Counted from the stretch's first letter, positions 11,785-23,221 are shown. The stretch: DNA of 64,000 nt from Scenedesmus sp. ARA3 (GCA_004335835.1 RWJK01001703.1:32410-96409); one strand, 5' to 3'. Numbers and translations: made by a program. The notes: generated by a model from the letters alone, not told the origin.

Positions 11785-14403
11785 AGCAGATGCCCCATCT
11801 GCTGGCACCTTCACAGCTGGCCAGAACGGCACTGTGAATGCAACCAAAGGAGGCACTGTGTTTGTGACAGACGGCGTAACTGTTGTGGATGCACGAGGCA
11901 ACTTCAGCAACAGCACAAACTCAACCACCTACTCAGTCCTGAGTAAGTGCCGTCTGCTGCTGCCCTACTTGCACACTACTCATTCTCTAGTTGCTACGCC
12001 TGCAAGATTTTAGCTACTGTGCATGCTGCTTGTTACGCTGTTAAAAAAGCTGCCGCTTTTTCACAACCTGGTAGCTACTAGCCGGGCAGCTGGTCACTGT
12101 TGTGGATGCCCGAGGCAACTTCAGCAACAGCACAAACTCAACCACCTACTCGGTCCTGAGTGAGTGGCCTTTACAGAACAGCGTGTCTGCTGTGTGCATG
12201 CTTGCGCGTGTGCGTGTATGTCTGTGTATGTCTGCACATCCTCTTGTTTATGTGCAAGCTGCGCCGCATCAAGGCACCCCCTTCATACCCCTGCAGCAAA
12301 GCCGCAGCTTTGGCATTAGCGCAGAATGCCTGCAAGCTTTTAGCTTGCCTTGCATGCTGCTGGGCACAATTTCAAAACAGCACCCCCTTTTGAACACCTG
12401 GTAGCCTCAGGCAAATTAATAATCAGCCTGGCAGCTGGTCACTGCAGCCACTCACACACAGCATGCTGCTGCTGTTTGCAGGTTACCGCTGCCGCCAGCT
12501 CTTCCCTGGAACGAATGTAACAGTCAACGTGGGGCTGGGTCAAAACTTGACAAACGGCACAAATGTGACAAACCCTGCACTGGTGGTGGCTGATATGCCG
12601 AGTGCCTGCTGGGTGAACAGCACTTTGGCCAATACCACAAATACAACCACAGGGCTGGTGCTGGTGGGCGGCGGCTGCAACCTCAAGTAAGTGATGTGTT
12701 ATATCTGTCATTGTACATGTTATATGACGGAGTTGTCAATTGCCTCCTGGGTGAACAGCAGCCTGGCCAATACTACAAACACCACAACAGGGCTGGTGCT
12801 AGTGTGCGGCAGCTGCAACCTCAAGTGAGTGTTATTGTTATTGATGTGACACGTTATATAGTTGATATGCCGAGTGCCTGCTGGGTGAACAGCAGTCTGG
12901 CTATACTACAAACACCACAACAGGGCTGGTGCTAGTGTGCGGCGGCTGCAATTTCAAGTGAGTGTCGTGTTATTGTTGGTTGTTGTATGTGTTGCATGAC
13001 AGTTATGCCGAGTGCCTGCTGGGTGAACAGCAGTCTGGTTAACACCACACACAAGACAGCAGGGCTGGTGCTGGTGGGCGGCGGCTGCAACCTCAAGTGA
13101 ATGTCGTGTCACTTATCTTGACGTGACGTGTTCAACAACAGACATGTTGGTTGCCTGCCGGGTGAATAGCAGCTTTGTTAAAACCAAAGATACCACAGGG
13201 CTGGTGCTGGTTGCCATGTGCAACGCCTGGGCAACCAATACCAAATCTGTCGTGCTATTTGCTGTGTTGGTTGCTGCTGCTGCAGCTGCACCGCGGAGGC
13301 TGACTACGCGAGGCTGTTCATCACTCGCCAGAATGTGGTGCCCGGTAACATGCCATACAACAGCAGCAACGCAACACTCTTTGGGCTGCCGCTGACTGGA
13401 AGCGCTGTGGAGTGCGGCATAAGGTATGTGTGCCGTGCGTCTATAGGGTTCTGTGTGTGTTTGTGTGTGTTGTTGCATGGAAGCGTGTGTTGAATCTTTT
13501 GTTGCTCGACAAGCGGCAACAGCAGCAGCAGCAGCAGCACCTGCAGCCTGCTGAGCACTTGCAACAGATCACATTTTGGTGCCAGGCAACGTGCCGTACA
13601 ACAGCAGCAACGCAACGCTCTTTGGGCTGCCGCTGACTGGAAGCGCTGTGGAGTGCGGCATAAGGTATGTGTGCCGTGCGTCTGTAGGGTTTGTGTGTGG
13701 AAGCGTGTGTTAACTCTTTTGTTGCTCGACAAGCGGCGGCAGCAGCAGCAGCAGCACCGGCAACCTGCTGAGCACTTGCGACAGATCACATTTTGGTGCC
13801 AGGCAACGTGCCGTACAACAGCAGCAACGCCACACTCTTAGGGCTGCCGCTGACTGGCAGCGCTGTGGAGTGCGGCATAAGGTGATGTGTGCCAAGCCTC
13901 TTTAGAGTTGTGTGTGTGTTGTTGTGTGAAAGCATGTGTCAACTCTTTTGTTGCTCCACAAGCGGCAGCAGCAGCACAGCATCATCATCATCATCAGCAG
14001 CACCGGCAACCTGCTGAGCACTGGCAACAGATCACATGTTGGTGCCAGGCAACGTGCCGTACAACAGCAGCAACGCCACACTCTTAGGGCTGCCGCTGAC
14101 TNNNNNNNNNNNNNNNNNNNNNNNNNNNNNNNNNNNNNNNNNNNNNNNNNNNNNNNNNNNNNNNNNNNNNNNNNNNNNNNNNNNNNNNNNNNNNNNNNNN
14201 NNNNNNNNNNNNNNNNNNNNNNNNNNNNNNNNNNNNNNNNNNNNNNNNNNNNNNNNNNNNNNNNNNNNNNNNNNNNNNNNNNNNNNNNNNNNNNNNNNCG
14301 GCACGGGTGGCGGGCGGCCCTCGTGCGCCTCATCCCACTCCAGCAGGCACTCGCCCTTGTCGATGGCCTCCAGGATGTAGTCGTACATGCCCAGAGCAGT
14401 CCT

Positions 14404-14445
<42 letters not shown>

Positions 14446-14576
14446 GCGACGGCGGCGGCAGCAGCAGCAGCAGCAGCAGCGGCAGCGGCAGCAGCAGGAT
14501 AAGGAATAGGTTGATGTGTGCTGCATACTGTGCATGGCCTCCTGAATGTAATCGTACTTGCCCAGCGCAGTCCTGC

Positions 14577-14613
<37 letters not shown>

Positions 14614-14619
14614 CCAGAC

Positions 14620-14652
<33 letters not shown>

Positions 14653-14920
14653 CGATGTATGTCAAGCCAACTGACAGGATTTGGCAGTGAAACCAGCAGA
14701 GGTGCAGTTCAAGTCTGTTGTCACGCACCCAACACACAATCCTGCAGGTTGATAGTTGGCTTCAACACATCTTCAGATTTGCAATTTTTGTGCTAGACTG
14801 TCCGTCTTTACATCTTCATCCTCGTTGTCTCATACTGCCCGCAGGTACACACCCCGGGCAGGCAACTTCTCAGGCGTGTGCAACCTGACAGCCATACCCT
14901 TCTGCTGCTTGAGAGTGTGA
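8431..14920 (+). CDS. Secreted collagen-like (Gly-X-Y) N-glycoprotein
   Basis: Ten exons (8431-8659, 9323-9358, 9618-9703, 10007-10054, 10314-10404, 11091-11219, 11787-11942, 12482-12686, 13286-13423, 14845-14920) join in phase to 397 aa. Exon 1 starts at an ATG and encodes a signal peptide (hydrophobic core VTLLALLCCVTF) and a short acidic spacer. Exons 2-5 are nearly pure Gly-X-Y triplets (GPRGPAGPP, GPTGQKGKG, GLKGDIGPAG), about 87 residues. Exon 6 adds GTTGPTGPRG after a C-P-N-C motif. Exons 7-10 form a non-collagenous domain with about ten Cys and roughly sixteen N-x-S/T sequons, ending FCCLRV. Intron 3 has a GC-AG donor (CAG|GCAAGT), required by phase. Likely role: secreted, N-glycosylated cell-wall or matrix trimer (inference). 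The last intron contains the assembly gap, so linkage of exons 9 and 10 rests on phase and repeat content. Confidence 0.75.
10504..10705 (+). repeat. Two donor-side echoes of collagen exon 5
   Basis: Positions 10508-10565 and 10645-10703 repeat the end of exon 5 (GxxGLQGPxGAAGRTGAN). The first keeps the G|GTGAGC donor. The second has lost the GT and carries CKAPLRAAGPTGAN, breaking the Gly-X-Y pattern. No acceptor puts either copy in frame. CAG runs separate the copies. Confidence 0.85.
11270..11420 (+). repeat. Two donor-side echoes of collagen exon 6
   Basis: Positions about 11276-11326 and 11374-11415 repeat the GxxGTTGPTGPRGAG end of exon 6, each with its GTGAG donor. The first follows an AG, but using it would shift frame, so both are probably intronic. 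Confidence 0.85.
12095..12165 (+). repeat. Donor-side echo of exon 7
   Basis: Repeats the codons for VTVVDARGNFSNSTNSTTYS and the donor (CTGA|GTGAGT) of the exon ending at 11942, with two or three synonymous changes. Confidence 0.9.
12735..13225 (+). repeat. Four donor-side echoes of exon 8, glycosylation-rich
   Basis: Copies at about 12739-12826, 12863-12958, 13008-13098 and 13145-13222 repeat the end of exon 8: SACWVNSxLxNTT...GLVLVxxxCNLK. The first three keep the CTCAA|GTGA donor; the fourth is diverged. Period is about 125-145 bases. None has a clear acceptor, so they read as intron 8. Confidence 0.85.
13500..14101 (+). repeat. Three echoes of exon 9, the last running into the gap
   Basis: Copies at about 13561-13664, 13777-13881 and 14023-14101 repeat GNVPYNSSNATLFGLPLTGSAVECGIR (written here as two motifs: GNVPYNSSNATL and GLPLTGSAVECGIR) with the AAG|GTATG-type donor. 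The last copy is cut by the N run. The intervening sequence carries CAG repeats. Confidence 0.85.
14102..14298. other. Assembly gap (197 N)
   Basis: Undetermined bases fall exactly inside a tandem repeat of exon 9. The assembler probably failed on the repeat, so the true gap size is uncertain. Confidence 1.
14299..14578 (-). pseudogene. Antisense exon fragment plus echo, gene unidentified
   Basis: On the minus strand, 14404-14299 reads after a CTGCAG acceptor as T-A-L-G-M-Y-D-Y-I-L-E-A-I-D-K-G-E-C-L-L, then EWDEAHEGRPPPVP, and is cut by the gap. A truncated copy at 14578-14520 reads TALGKYDYIQEAM after the same kind of acceptor. Codon use looks genuine, but I do not recognise the protein. 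It sits inside an intron of the collagen-like gene on the opposite strand, so it is a nested gene fragment, an insertion or a mis-scaffolded contig end. Confidence 0.5.
14403..14652. repeat. CAG/CGG-type triplet microsatellites
   Basis: CAG runs at about 14403-14441, 14460-14495, 14577-14612 and 14620-14652, with interspersed CGG/CGA. They occupy intron-like sequence next to the gap. Confidence 0.9.
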
Positions 14921-15039
14921 GCAGCAAATGCGGCTTGGGATATCCCATTGATGGCACACTGGCGGGCGATGTTCGGCACAGCTTGGCAGCACAAGGCCAC
15001 GCCTACCTTGTGATTCATTTTGGGCACTTCAAGATGGCC

Positions 15040-15240
15040 GTGTGCAACCTGCTGGCCATACCCTTCTGCTGCCTAAGAGTATGAGCAGTAACTGCAGCTG
15101 GGGATGGCAGGCTCTGAGGCGATCCTTGGCACAGCCTGACAGCGCAAGGCCACAAGTACCATGTGATATGATTTGGCGCTTCGAAGTGGCCGCGTGCAAC
15201 TTGACAGCCATACCCTCCTGCTGCCTGAGAGTGTGAGCTG
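15040..15240 (+). repeat. Two echoes of the collagen-gene terminal exon
   Basis: Positions about 15038-15084 and 15190-15236 repeat the end of the last exon: VCNLLAIPFCCLRV-stop and ACNLTAIPSCCLRV-stop. Both keep the stop codon. A further shorter copy lies near 15846-15884. Confidence 0.85.
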
Positions 15241-15375
15241 CAGCGGGAGCCCACGCCATTGCCACAAGGCATTTTGAGCTATGCAGTACTGCACAGCCGG
15301 CTGAAGAGGTTTCGTTGGCGCTGCATGTGACGGCCACACCCTTCCGGAGCTGGCAGCTGGCCTACCTGAGAGTAT

Positions 15376-16390
15376 GAGCTGCAGCGGGAGCACGCCATGC
15401 TGTGAGGCATCACAACCTTCCAAGCATTGCATGCTGAAAGGGAGAGCGCGCCGTGAGGGAGCTTCACGCTATGAGGCAATCTGCCGGCCGTGGCAATACA
15501 AGGCCACGCTTACCCTAGGCCTGTGGCTTTGGGTTGTGTACATTATACATGCCCACAGGAGCGGCTGTGGTCGAATAGTCAGTCACTGTGGTGCCCACAT
15601 GCATGTGGGTGGTGCATATGCCTGGTCTGCAGCATGCTCCACGGTGTTGTTCACTTTCTTACCTATGGTATCAGACTATGCAGAAGGAAGGGGCTGCCTG
15701 CCTGCTTTGTGGCTCATGCTGTCTGACATGCTGCCAGGACCCTATGGTAACTGCCACAGCACTGCTTGCTGTCAAGGCGGCGCTCACACGCGTGCCTCTC
15801 TGTGTGAACTACACAGCTGTGATGTCTCGGATATGGCGTTCACTGACAGGAGAGGCCATACCCTTCTGCTGCTTGAGGGTGTGAGCTGCAGCGGGATCAC
15901 CACAACATATGAGGCTTCACAACCTTCCAAGCATTGCATGCTGAAAGGGAGTTGCGCGCCGTGAGGGAGCTTCACGCTATGAGGCAATCTGCCGGCCGTG
16001 GCAGTACAAGGCCACGCTTACCCTAGGCCTGTGGCTTTGAATTGTGTACATTGTAGATGCCCACAGGAGGGGCTGTGGTCGAATAGTCAGTCACTGTGGG
16101 GCCCAGATGCCTAGTCTGGAGCATGCTTCACGGTGTTCACTTCCTTGGCTCTGGTCTCAGACTTTGCAGCAAAAAAACGGTTTGCCTGCCTGCTGTGTGG
16201 CTCATGCCGTCTGACATGCTGCCAGGGCCCAGTTGTAACTGCCACAGCACTTTGCATATGCCTTTGCTTGACACCAACTGTAACAAGCATTCTTATGCTT
16301 ACACCCTTAACAGCACTGCTTGCTGTCGTGGCGGCGCTCACACGCGTGCCTGTCTGTGTGAACTACACTATGATATCTCGGATATGGCAT
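15376..16390. repeat. Direct tandem duplication of about 505 bp
   Basis: The stretch starting at about 15376 (GTATGAGCTGCAGCGGGA) is repeated from about 15880 (GTGTGAGCTGCAGCGGGA). Both continue through the same ordered blocks: AACCTTCCAAGCATTGCATG, CTGCCGGCCGTGGCA, CCTAGGCCTGTGGCTTTG, GGCGCTCACACGCGTGCCT. The copies differ by substitutions and small indels. Confidence 0.85.
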
Positions 16391-16399
16391 TCAGGAGAG

Positions 16400-18447
16400 G
16401 GTTCTTATGGTACTATGCTTTCAACGGGATCGTTGTCGTGTAGTTGCAGGCTGGATGGCACTGGGCCGTTGCCTCTGGTAACATGATGATGATTGGTTGT
16501 GCCTGTGCAGGACTGACCAGCAGACTTGCAACTGTGCCGGCTATGTACGGCAGTGCAGCATCAATCGCCATTCGCATTGCTTGCATGCCCTTCTTGTACG
16601 ACTGATGTTGATTAAAAGTTACAGCGCACGCGCGACAGGGCAATACAAGATCCTGATTTGGTTCCGTTGCCAACCAACCCGCTGCTCAGAAACAGCCATA
16701 CCAATGCACTTACTAAGGTTTAAGTTTGGGCCGGCCAGCCACACTGCACCTGCCAAGCAGATGCTCTACCATCCACACACAAAAACACCACCCACAAAGC
16801 CACATCAGGCACAACCAAATGCGCAGCTGCAGTCAGCCGCACACCAGAGCTGATTGGTTTCGCAATTGCCGCACTGCTGCTCAGCAGGCGGCAAGTAAAT
16901 CCGTGCTACATACATGCGGAACAGCAGCATGAGCAGCAGGGCGTCTACCTGATGCACATCCATCCAAAACGCACAACTCAATGCCACAACTGCGCCCAAA
17001 ATGCCAAGCAAAAAACCACACATGCATCCTGGGGTGCCAACCAGCCTAAGTCACAACTGCAAAAGCGGCTGATCCTGCATCAATTCCACAACCGACAGGA
17101 TTGCTTTGGTCACCGTCAAACAACAGCCACCCTTCAAACCCTTCGGTCCCGATCAGAATCAAGCGTCTACACACACATGTATGCAAACGCATGTAAACAC
17201 CTGTAAGCAAGAAGCGGCAGCTGCTACGAAGCAACATGCGCTAATGTTGGGACAGCACGCTGCGACCGTGTGTGTCTCACTCATTGGCCTCTGCAGCTTC
17301 AACTGCAGTGCTGTCATGACGCAAGCAACAATGTGACATGCAGCAGCAGCAGCAGCAGCCGTCTGCGCAGCCGCACGCGCGAGCTGCAGCGGCACACACC
17401 GACCGAGTCAGGCAAGCTTGCAAGAAATTGATGGTCAACAACTGTGGTGCTTCGATAATCAACAGCTGAAGGTGTCCAGAATGGCACGCGCAGCACGCCA
17501 GCCTCTGAGAGGAAACCATGGGCAGAAGGCAAGCACAGCATGCGAGTAATGCTGGGATGTACTGCAAGACAACAGCCGCATCAATCAATGGCAGCAACTG
17601 TCTTGCTAGTTTGTCCAGTCCTTGACCTAAAAGCCTTGTCAATACCAGCTGCGTGAAACAGCAACAGCAGGCAAAGCTACTGCCATCCTCACCCTTTCCA
17701 ACACGTGTGAACCATCAGCCCTACAGCATAGAAATGCGTCCTGTATCATACCGGACAACACTGAGCCTGCAGCAAGACACCCTGAAGTGCTACAGCAAAA
17801 CAGAGCGAGGGGCAACCCGCAAATGCTCAAGGACCATCGCACCGGTATACACTGACTGCAAATGCCAGTCCCCTGCCAACCCAGCAGCAGCACTATGCAC
17901 CCAGGCAATGTGTAGCTATACAGATGAGGGAACAAAGAGCACTACATGCCAGCTGCAGAACATGCACGACATGTTGCTCAATGTGAACAAGCTGTGAACC
18001 GCACTGCGCTCCCAGTCATGCACATCACAACAGAAGCTGGCAACCGTCTGCAACACAAGACATCTGGTAGTTAATACAACGCACATAGTGCATGTACACG
18101 GGTGACGCACTGGCAGGCACACCAGAAGCTGCTGCTGCTGCTGCTGCTGCACTTGGGTACAGTTCTATCGGGCTCGTGCTTCGAACAGGGCACATCAGCA
18201 TGCACCAGACTCACTGCAGCCAGCGCAGCCAGGTGCAGCAACAACACACCTCCATACCCGCCATGCTTGCGCAGCACTAACAGCGCAACTATGACCGTTC
18301 CTCCCAAAGCACCCGGGCCAAAGCACAAAAACAGATAGGTAGCATCGGATTGCCGCAGCCAACAACAGCACGGCAGCGAGCTTCACTTGCCGCTCCACCA
18401 AATCACCTGCTAGATGCAGCAGCCCTACTTGCACCGCAAACAGCTCG
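16400..18447. other. Unassigned, possible minus-strand membrane-protein exons
   Basis: Several minus-strand stretches look hydrophobic and protein-like: 16413-16673 (AALPYIAGTVASLLVSP), 16805-17023 (FLLGILGAVVALSCAF) and 18180-18320 (GALGGTVIVALLVLRKHGGY). I could not link them by phase-consistent splice sites or recognise a family. They may belong to one broken or poorly resolved gene, or be chance. Confidence 0.2.
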
Positions 18448-19954
18448 CTAACTGCGCTGTGCACCACTGCTGCCACCTGCTGCTGCTGCTGCTGCTGCTG
18501 TTGCGCTCCCAGCCCCCGCTCCACCCATCTCAACATCCCCTGCCGGCGCAGCAGCAGCAGCAGCCGCAGCACCCTGCTGCTGCTGCTGCTGGCTGCTGCT
18601 GCTGCTGCCGGCCCTGCTGCGGTTTCCACGCAAGCCCGCACCGGAAAAGTGCAGCATGCTTAACCCTGCAAGCTCTAGCAGCTCACTGTGCCGCCTGCGC
18701 CGACCAGAAACTGCCTGCTGCTGCTGCTGGGCCTGCTGCTGCTGCTGCTGGCCACTCTCAGCAGCAGCAGCAGCCGCCTCCCGCTGCTGCCGCCGCATCC
18801 TCCGCTGCTCCTGCGCTGCTGCCGCAGCATCTGCAGCAGCACCGATCCCACCTAACAGCCTCAAGCCACCCCGGTTCCTGCGCCCGCGCTGCTGCTGCTG
18901 CTGCCCCGCCTCACCCTGCTGCTGCTGCTGCTGGTGCTGCCGCCGCATTGCTGCATTCAGCCGGCCAAAGCTAGCCTCCAAAGCAGCAGCAGCTGCGCGC
19001 TGCTGCTCTAGCAGCTCCTCCCCTAGCACTGGCGCTTTGCACAGGGGGCAGGTCACATCCCGGATCAGCCATTCATCGATGCAGCCGCAATGATAAAAGT
19101 GCCGGCAGGGCAGCTGCTTCACATCATCATTGTCCGTGAACTCCTCAAAGCAAATCGCACACAGCTCACCACCACTAGAACTGCTCAGCCCTGCTGCTGC
19201 TGTTATGACGTGAGGCTGCACTGGCCAATCTCTGGCTGTGAATGCTGGAGTATTTGGCAACTGGCAGTGCCTCAATCACACTCTGAGGAGTCCTCTTACT
19301 TAGCATGGAGCCAGCAGCAGTAACTGTCACCCCCAGCTCTGCTGCTTGCCTCATGCGGCGCGCAATGCGGCACATGCGGTAGCAGTGACAGGTCAGCAGT
19401 CCAGCCATGATTGCAAGCAGCATCACAAAAGAGATGAGGTATACGTGTGGTGGCAGCTGAAGGGTGCGGCGCTGTTGCCAGGGGGCCTGCGGACTGTTGG
19501 GGTCGATGGAGGTGCTGCCAGTGGTGCCATCTGCTGTAGGGGGCCGCGTCGTCGCTGCTGCTGCTGCTGCTGCTGCCGCTGTGGCGTCTGCGTCAGGAGC
19601 TGTTGCGCTTGCGGATTGGTTGGCGGGTGGGTTGGCAGCAGCAGCAGCGGCACTTGTAGAGCTGTTGCGTGCGGGAGATGGCCCAGCCTGGCCGATGCTG
19701 CTGCTGCTGCTGCCGGTCTTGTTGTTGGCTGTAGCTGCTGGCATCGGCTCTAGCTGTATGAACACTTGGGATATATCCTGAGCAGGGCGCTCAGCAGTCT
19801 GCTGCTGTAAAGCACGCCTACTGAGCCTCACAAACTTCTGCTGCTGCTGGCCTGCTGCATGGTCCTGCGCTGCTGCAATTGCTGGTGCAAGGCAGCCCAA
19901 GCACAGGAAAACCAGTGCAAGGAGAGCCAGGAAGCTTCGTTGCCGGGCACGCAT
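18448..19954 (-). CDS. RING-H2 membrane protein with apparent frameshift
   Basis: Start is the ATG at 19954 (MRARQRSFLALLALVF, a signal-peptide-like start). A Ser/Ala/Asn-rich lumenal region with N-x-S/T sites follows, then a transmembrane helix (VYLISFVMLLAIMAGLL) and VIEALPVAKY, a motif common before ATL RING fingers. The RING-H2 finger is complete: C-AI-C-x14-C-R-H-FY-H-CG-C-x10-C-PL-C. The tail is Gln/Ala-rich and ends at 18448. The N-terminal half and the RING half lie in different frames that overlap at 19175-19275. The span is one base off a multiple of three, so a single-base error or mutation, or an unusually short intron, is needed to join them. Expected role: membrane ubiquitin ligase (known family behaviour; substrate unknown). 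Confidence 0.7.
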
Positions 19955-22322
19955 CGTGCTGCGGCTGCAGCTGCGCCGGGGTGCTGCTGCTGCTACTGTC
20001 CTGCTGCTGCTGGTAATGCTGGGAGATAGGTCCCGTGGCCCGGTGCACAGCTGCCGCGGAGAGGGCAAAATGAAGTTTTATCTGCCTCGCGATTGCTTTG
20101 GGCTGTGGCTAGCTGGTACTGCGATGTAGGAGATTCCTCCGTCCGGTGGTGAGGACGCTCCGCTCAAGAATTGTCGGTAGCTGGGCCAGCAATAACCTGA
20201 ACGCGGTCACACAACAACAAATATTTGAAAAAAGTAAGATAAAAAGCGGATCGAGACAGGTGTATGGCCAGCTGACACAGGCTTCCTCAGGGCAATCGAA
20301 CTGTCCATTCCTTGCGGCAGTATGCACCAGTACAACTGCAACAAAGCTACCCACCTTCAGTTCCTTGTAGTTGAAAAGTCGAGCTCTGCAGTGGTCTGCG
20401 GGAACTGTTTGGACCAGTGGGTTCGTGAATGGCAAGTAAATTGTACTCGTCGACTTGCTACACAGTGACATCAGGTTGTAAAACACGTGCGCGATCATGC
20501 TTGTTGATGCGCTTGGGCTCAATATTGCAGCGCACAGGTGATCGCCAAGAACACCTGTCACCTGTCACCGTCATTCAGCAGTGCAGGCTCGAGCTGCCGC
20601 ATGTGCGTGAACAAGACTATACAGATATTTTGACCAAATTCAAATGTCTTTGAGGTCAGCTGCTGCTGCGCTGCCTTTACTAGAGTCCACGCTCATGCCT
20701 GACCTGCAGCAGCTGCCCTCTTCACACTCGACTTCAACTCCTGTGCCGGTGTGGATCCCCACCAAGCAAAGAAAACGTTGGTGGAAGAAGTGAATATACA
20801 ACAAAGTATGTTTGAGCAATTGGGCGCTTGCACACGTGCATAGCAGTCCCCATGTTGAACATTAGGCATGGGTGGCCCATAAGAGGCCTCTAATCTAAGA
20901 AGCAGCAGCTTCCATTGACATGAGCCACGGTCAATGGCATTTTTGTTGCTTTTTTTATGGATGAGTATTGCAATACAATACGTAGTATCATGTTGCTGTG
21001 TTGAAGCTGTTACACGCTGGCGCAGCAACGTCTGCACTGCAACTTTGGACTCCGAAATGGTCAACCAGGGTATGATCAGATTGTGCAAACAGTGTGTGCA
21101 CCAAGCCGAGCCTCAGGACAGGTACTCGTCGTGCTTTCACCATGTTACCGGCAGAACGCGCATGGCCACCGCTTCTATGGCTGTTGGGTCAACGCTTGGC
21201 CAGCGGCCGCCAGGCGCCAGCCGGCATAACACAGGCAGCCCTAGCACAGCAGCAGCAGCAGCTGCTATGCGGCACCGTGACATCAGAGACCCACATCACG
21301 TGTGTGCCCACACAAACATGACCACACCATCAGACGACAATCAGCATGCAGAACACTGTGATTGCAAACTGACGGATTCCAAAACCAACACCAATATTAA
21401 AGTATGGGACTGAACCCACCTCAGGCACAAGCCCAGCGAGCCGATTCAGGCCGCCTCAACCTGCGGCATGGTAAATGCATGGCTGCGCTTCCGAATGCAC
21501 TGTACAGCACTCCCGCCCTAGCACGCGCTCGAACGGCACCACAGACTAACTTGCAGCCGAGTGCAGTACAAAAGAATCTGCCCGTAATATAGTACGACGC
21601 ACAGCAGCCATGCAGCACTGGCTGCAGAGGGACACGAAACATGCCAAGCAGGGCCGCAGCAGCAGCATGACGTCATAACGCTGCTATGCAGCCATGCGCC
21701 CACAACATTGGATGCTAATCACAGGGATGCATTGCACACAAGAGGGAAAGAGGTCACAGGCATGACAAGTCAGCACCATATGCCCCTGAAGGCGATCTAA
21801 ACAGGTTAGTAAACGACAGTGACATCTACAGCCGCAACCGTGCAGGTCAAGCCTATGCGTGGTGAAGCCAGCAGGCTTGCTGCGCTCTCACGAAAGAGGA
21901 ACCTTGCACGTCAAACCTATGTGTGCTCAAGCCAATGCGTGGTTAAGCTACCAGGTTTGCTGCGCTCTCACGAAAGAGCAGCAGCCCAGCCGCAGACAGC
22001 CAAAGTGGATGAGCCAAACACAAAAGGCTCTGCCGAGAGACACAACTAAGCCATATGCAGTCTTAAACGCCGGGCAATGCGTGCTGTTAAACTGCTGCAT
22101 GTGATTGAAGGAGTAAGCAGAAGAAGACACAGATTATGGCCATTGTCACAGATCACGCTGAACAGCATGGTGAAAAGGGTTTGTTCGGCAGCAAACTGCT
22201 GCGATCAACCCTGCATACATACCCTCAGGCTGCGCAGCCACACGCTTGCTACACAGTAATACCCTGCTGAGGCAAGCACAGACACAGCAATATATGCACC
22301 AGCTGTGAACAACAACCAGACA
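19955..22322. other. Intergenic, no gene recognised
   Basis: This contains the upstream region of the preceding minus-strand gene and the downstream region of the next one. ORFs here start at non-ATG codons or lack any motif. A short direct repeat (GCTTGCTGCGCTCTCACGAA-type block) occurs at about 21850-21898 and 21932-21979. Confidence 0.4.
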
Positions 22323-22654
22323 TCACACAGCAGCAGCACGAGGACTGCTGGCAAGCGGCTCACTGCTCGCGTCAGCAACAGCACCCAGCTGCAGCCCCTG
22401 CACTGTCCCCACATCGGCCTGCTGCTGCTGCTGCTGCAGGCTGCTGTCATTCGTAGTCAGCCTGCCTGCACAGGGCTGCCACACAGCTGCCTTGCACAGG
22501 GGGCAGTTGCCGCTCCTGGTCAACCACTGGTCAATGCACTGCGCGTGGTAGTAGTGCTGGCAGGGCAGCTGCTTGAGCAGCTCGCCAGGGGCGTAATCGC
22601 AGAAGCAGATTATGCAGGAGTCATCGTGTACTGAGGATGCGTCATCGGCCTCAA

Positions 22655-22710
<56 letters not shown>

Positions 22711-23187
22711 GTTTCGTTTAGATGTTGCTCCTGCAGCATCTGTGGAGGATCCTGCTCCTGCCCCAGTTGCTGGCTGAGCAGTTGACAGCCAATCACTGTG
22801 CTAAGATTGTTACCAGCTTCTCTGCTGCTGCTGCAGAGCAGCTCGCTGCCAGCCTGTTGCTGCAGCAGCTGCAGTGGCGGCTCTTGCTGCTTGCTGCTGG
22901 CAATCAGCTGAGTGATCCAGCTGCAACGGCCATCCTTGCTGGGCTGCTGCTGCTGCTGCTGTGCTGCCTGGTCATTCTGTGCCAGCACATCACTGCCCTG
23001 CTGCTGCTGCTGCTGCTGCTGCTGCAGAGCGGGCCTGCAACAGTCCTCTGCTACTGCTGCCACATCATCTGCAGCATGGCTGCTATCTACGGCACGCACG
23101 CATACTTCACAGCTGCTGCTAGTACTGTTGCTGCGGCTGCTGCTGCAGCTGCCAGCCTCTTGCTCCTTGCCTTGCCACCCTGTCACC

Positions 23188-23221
<34 letters not shown>

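Noticed and set aside
13902..14502. ORFs spanning the N run
   Set aside because: Undetermined bases create artificial open frames; only the parts outside the gap were considered.
18414..19093. Plus-strand ORFs over the second RING-H2 gene
   Set aside because: They are triplet-repeat shadows on the opposite strand, with no motif, while the minus strand has a complete RING finger.
19955..20068. Upstream extension of the second RING-H2 gene
   Set aside because: It opens at TTG; the ATG at 19954 begins a good signal-peptide-like segment.
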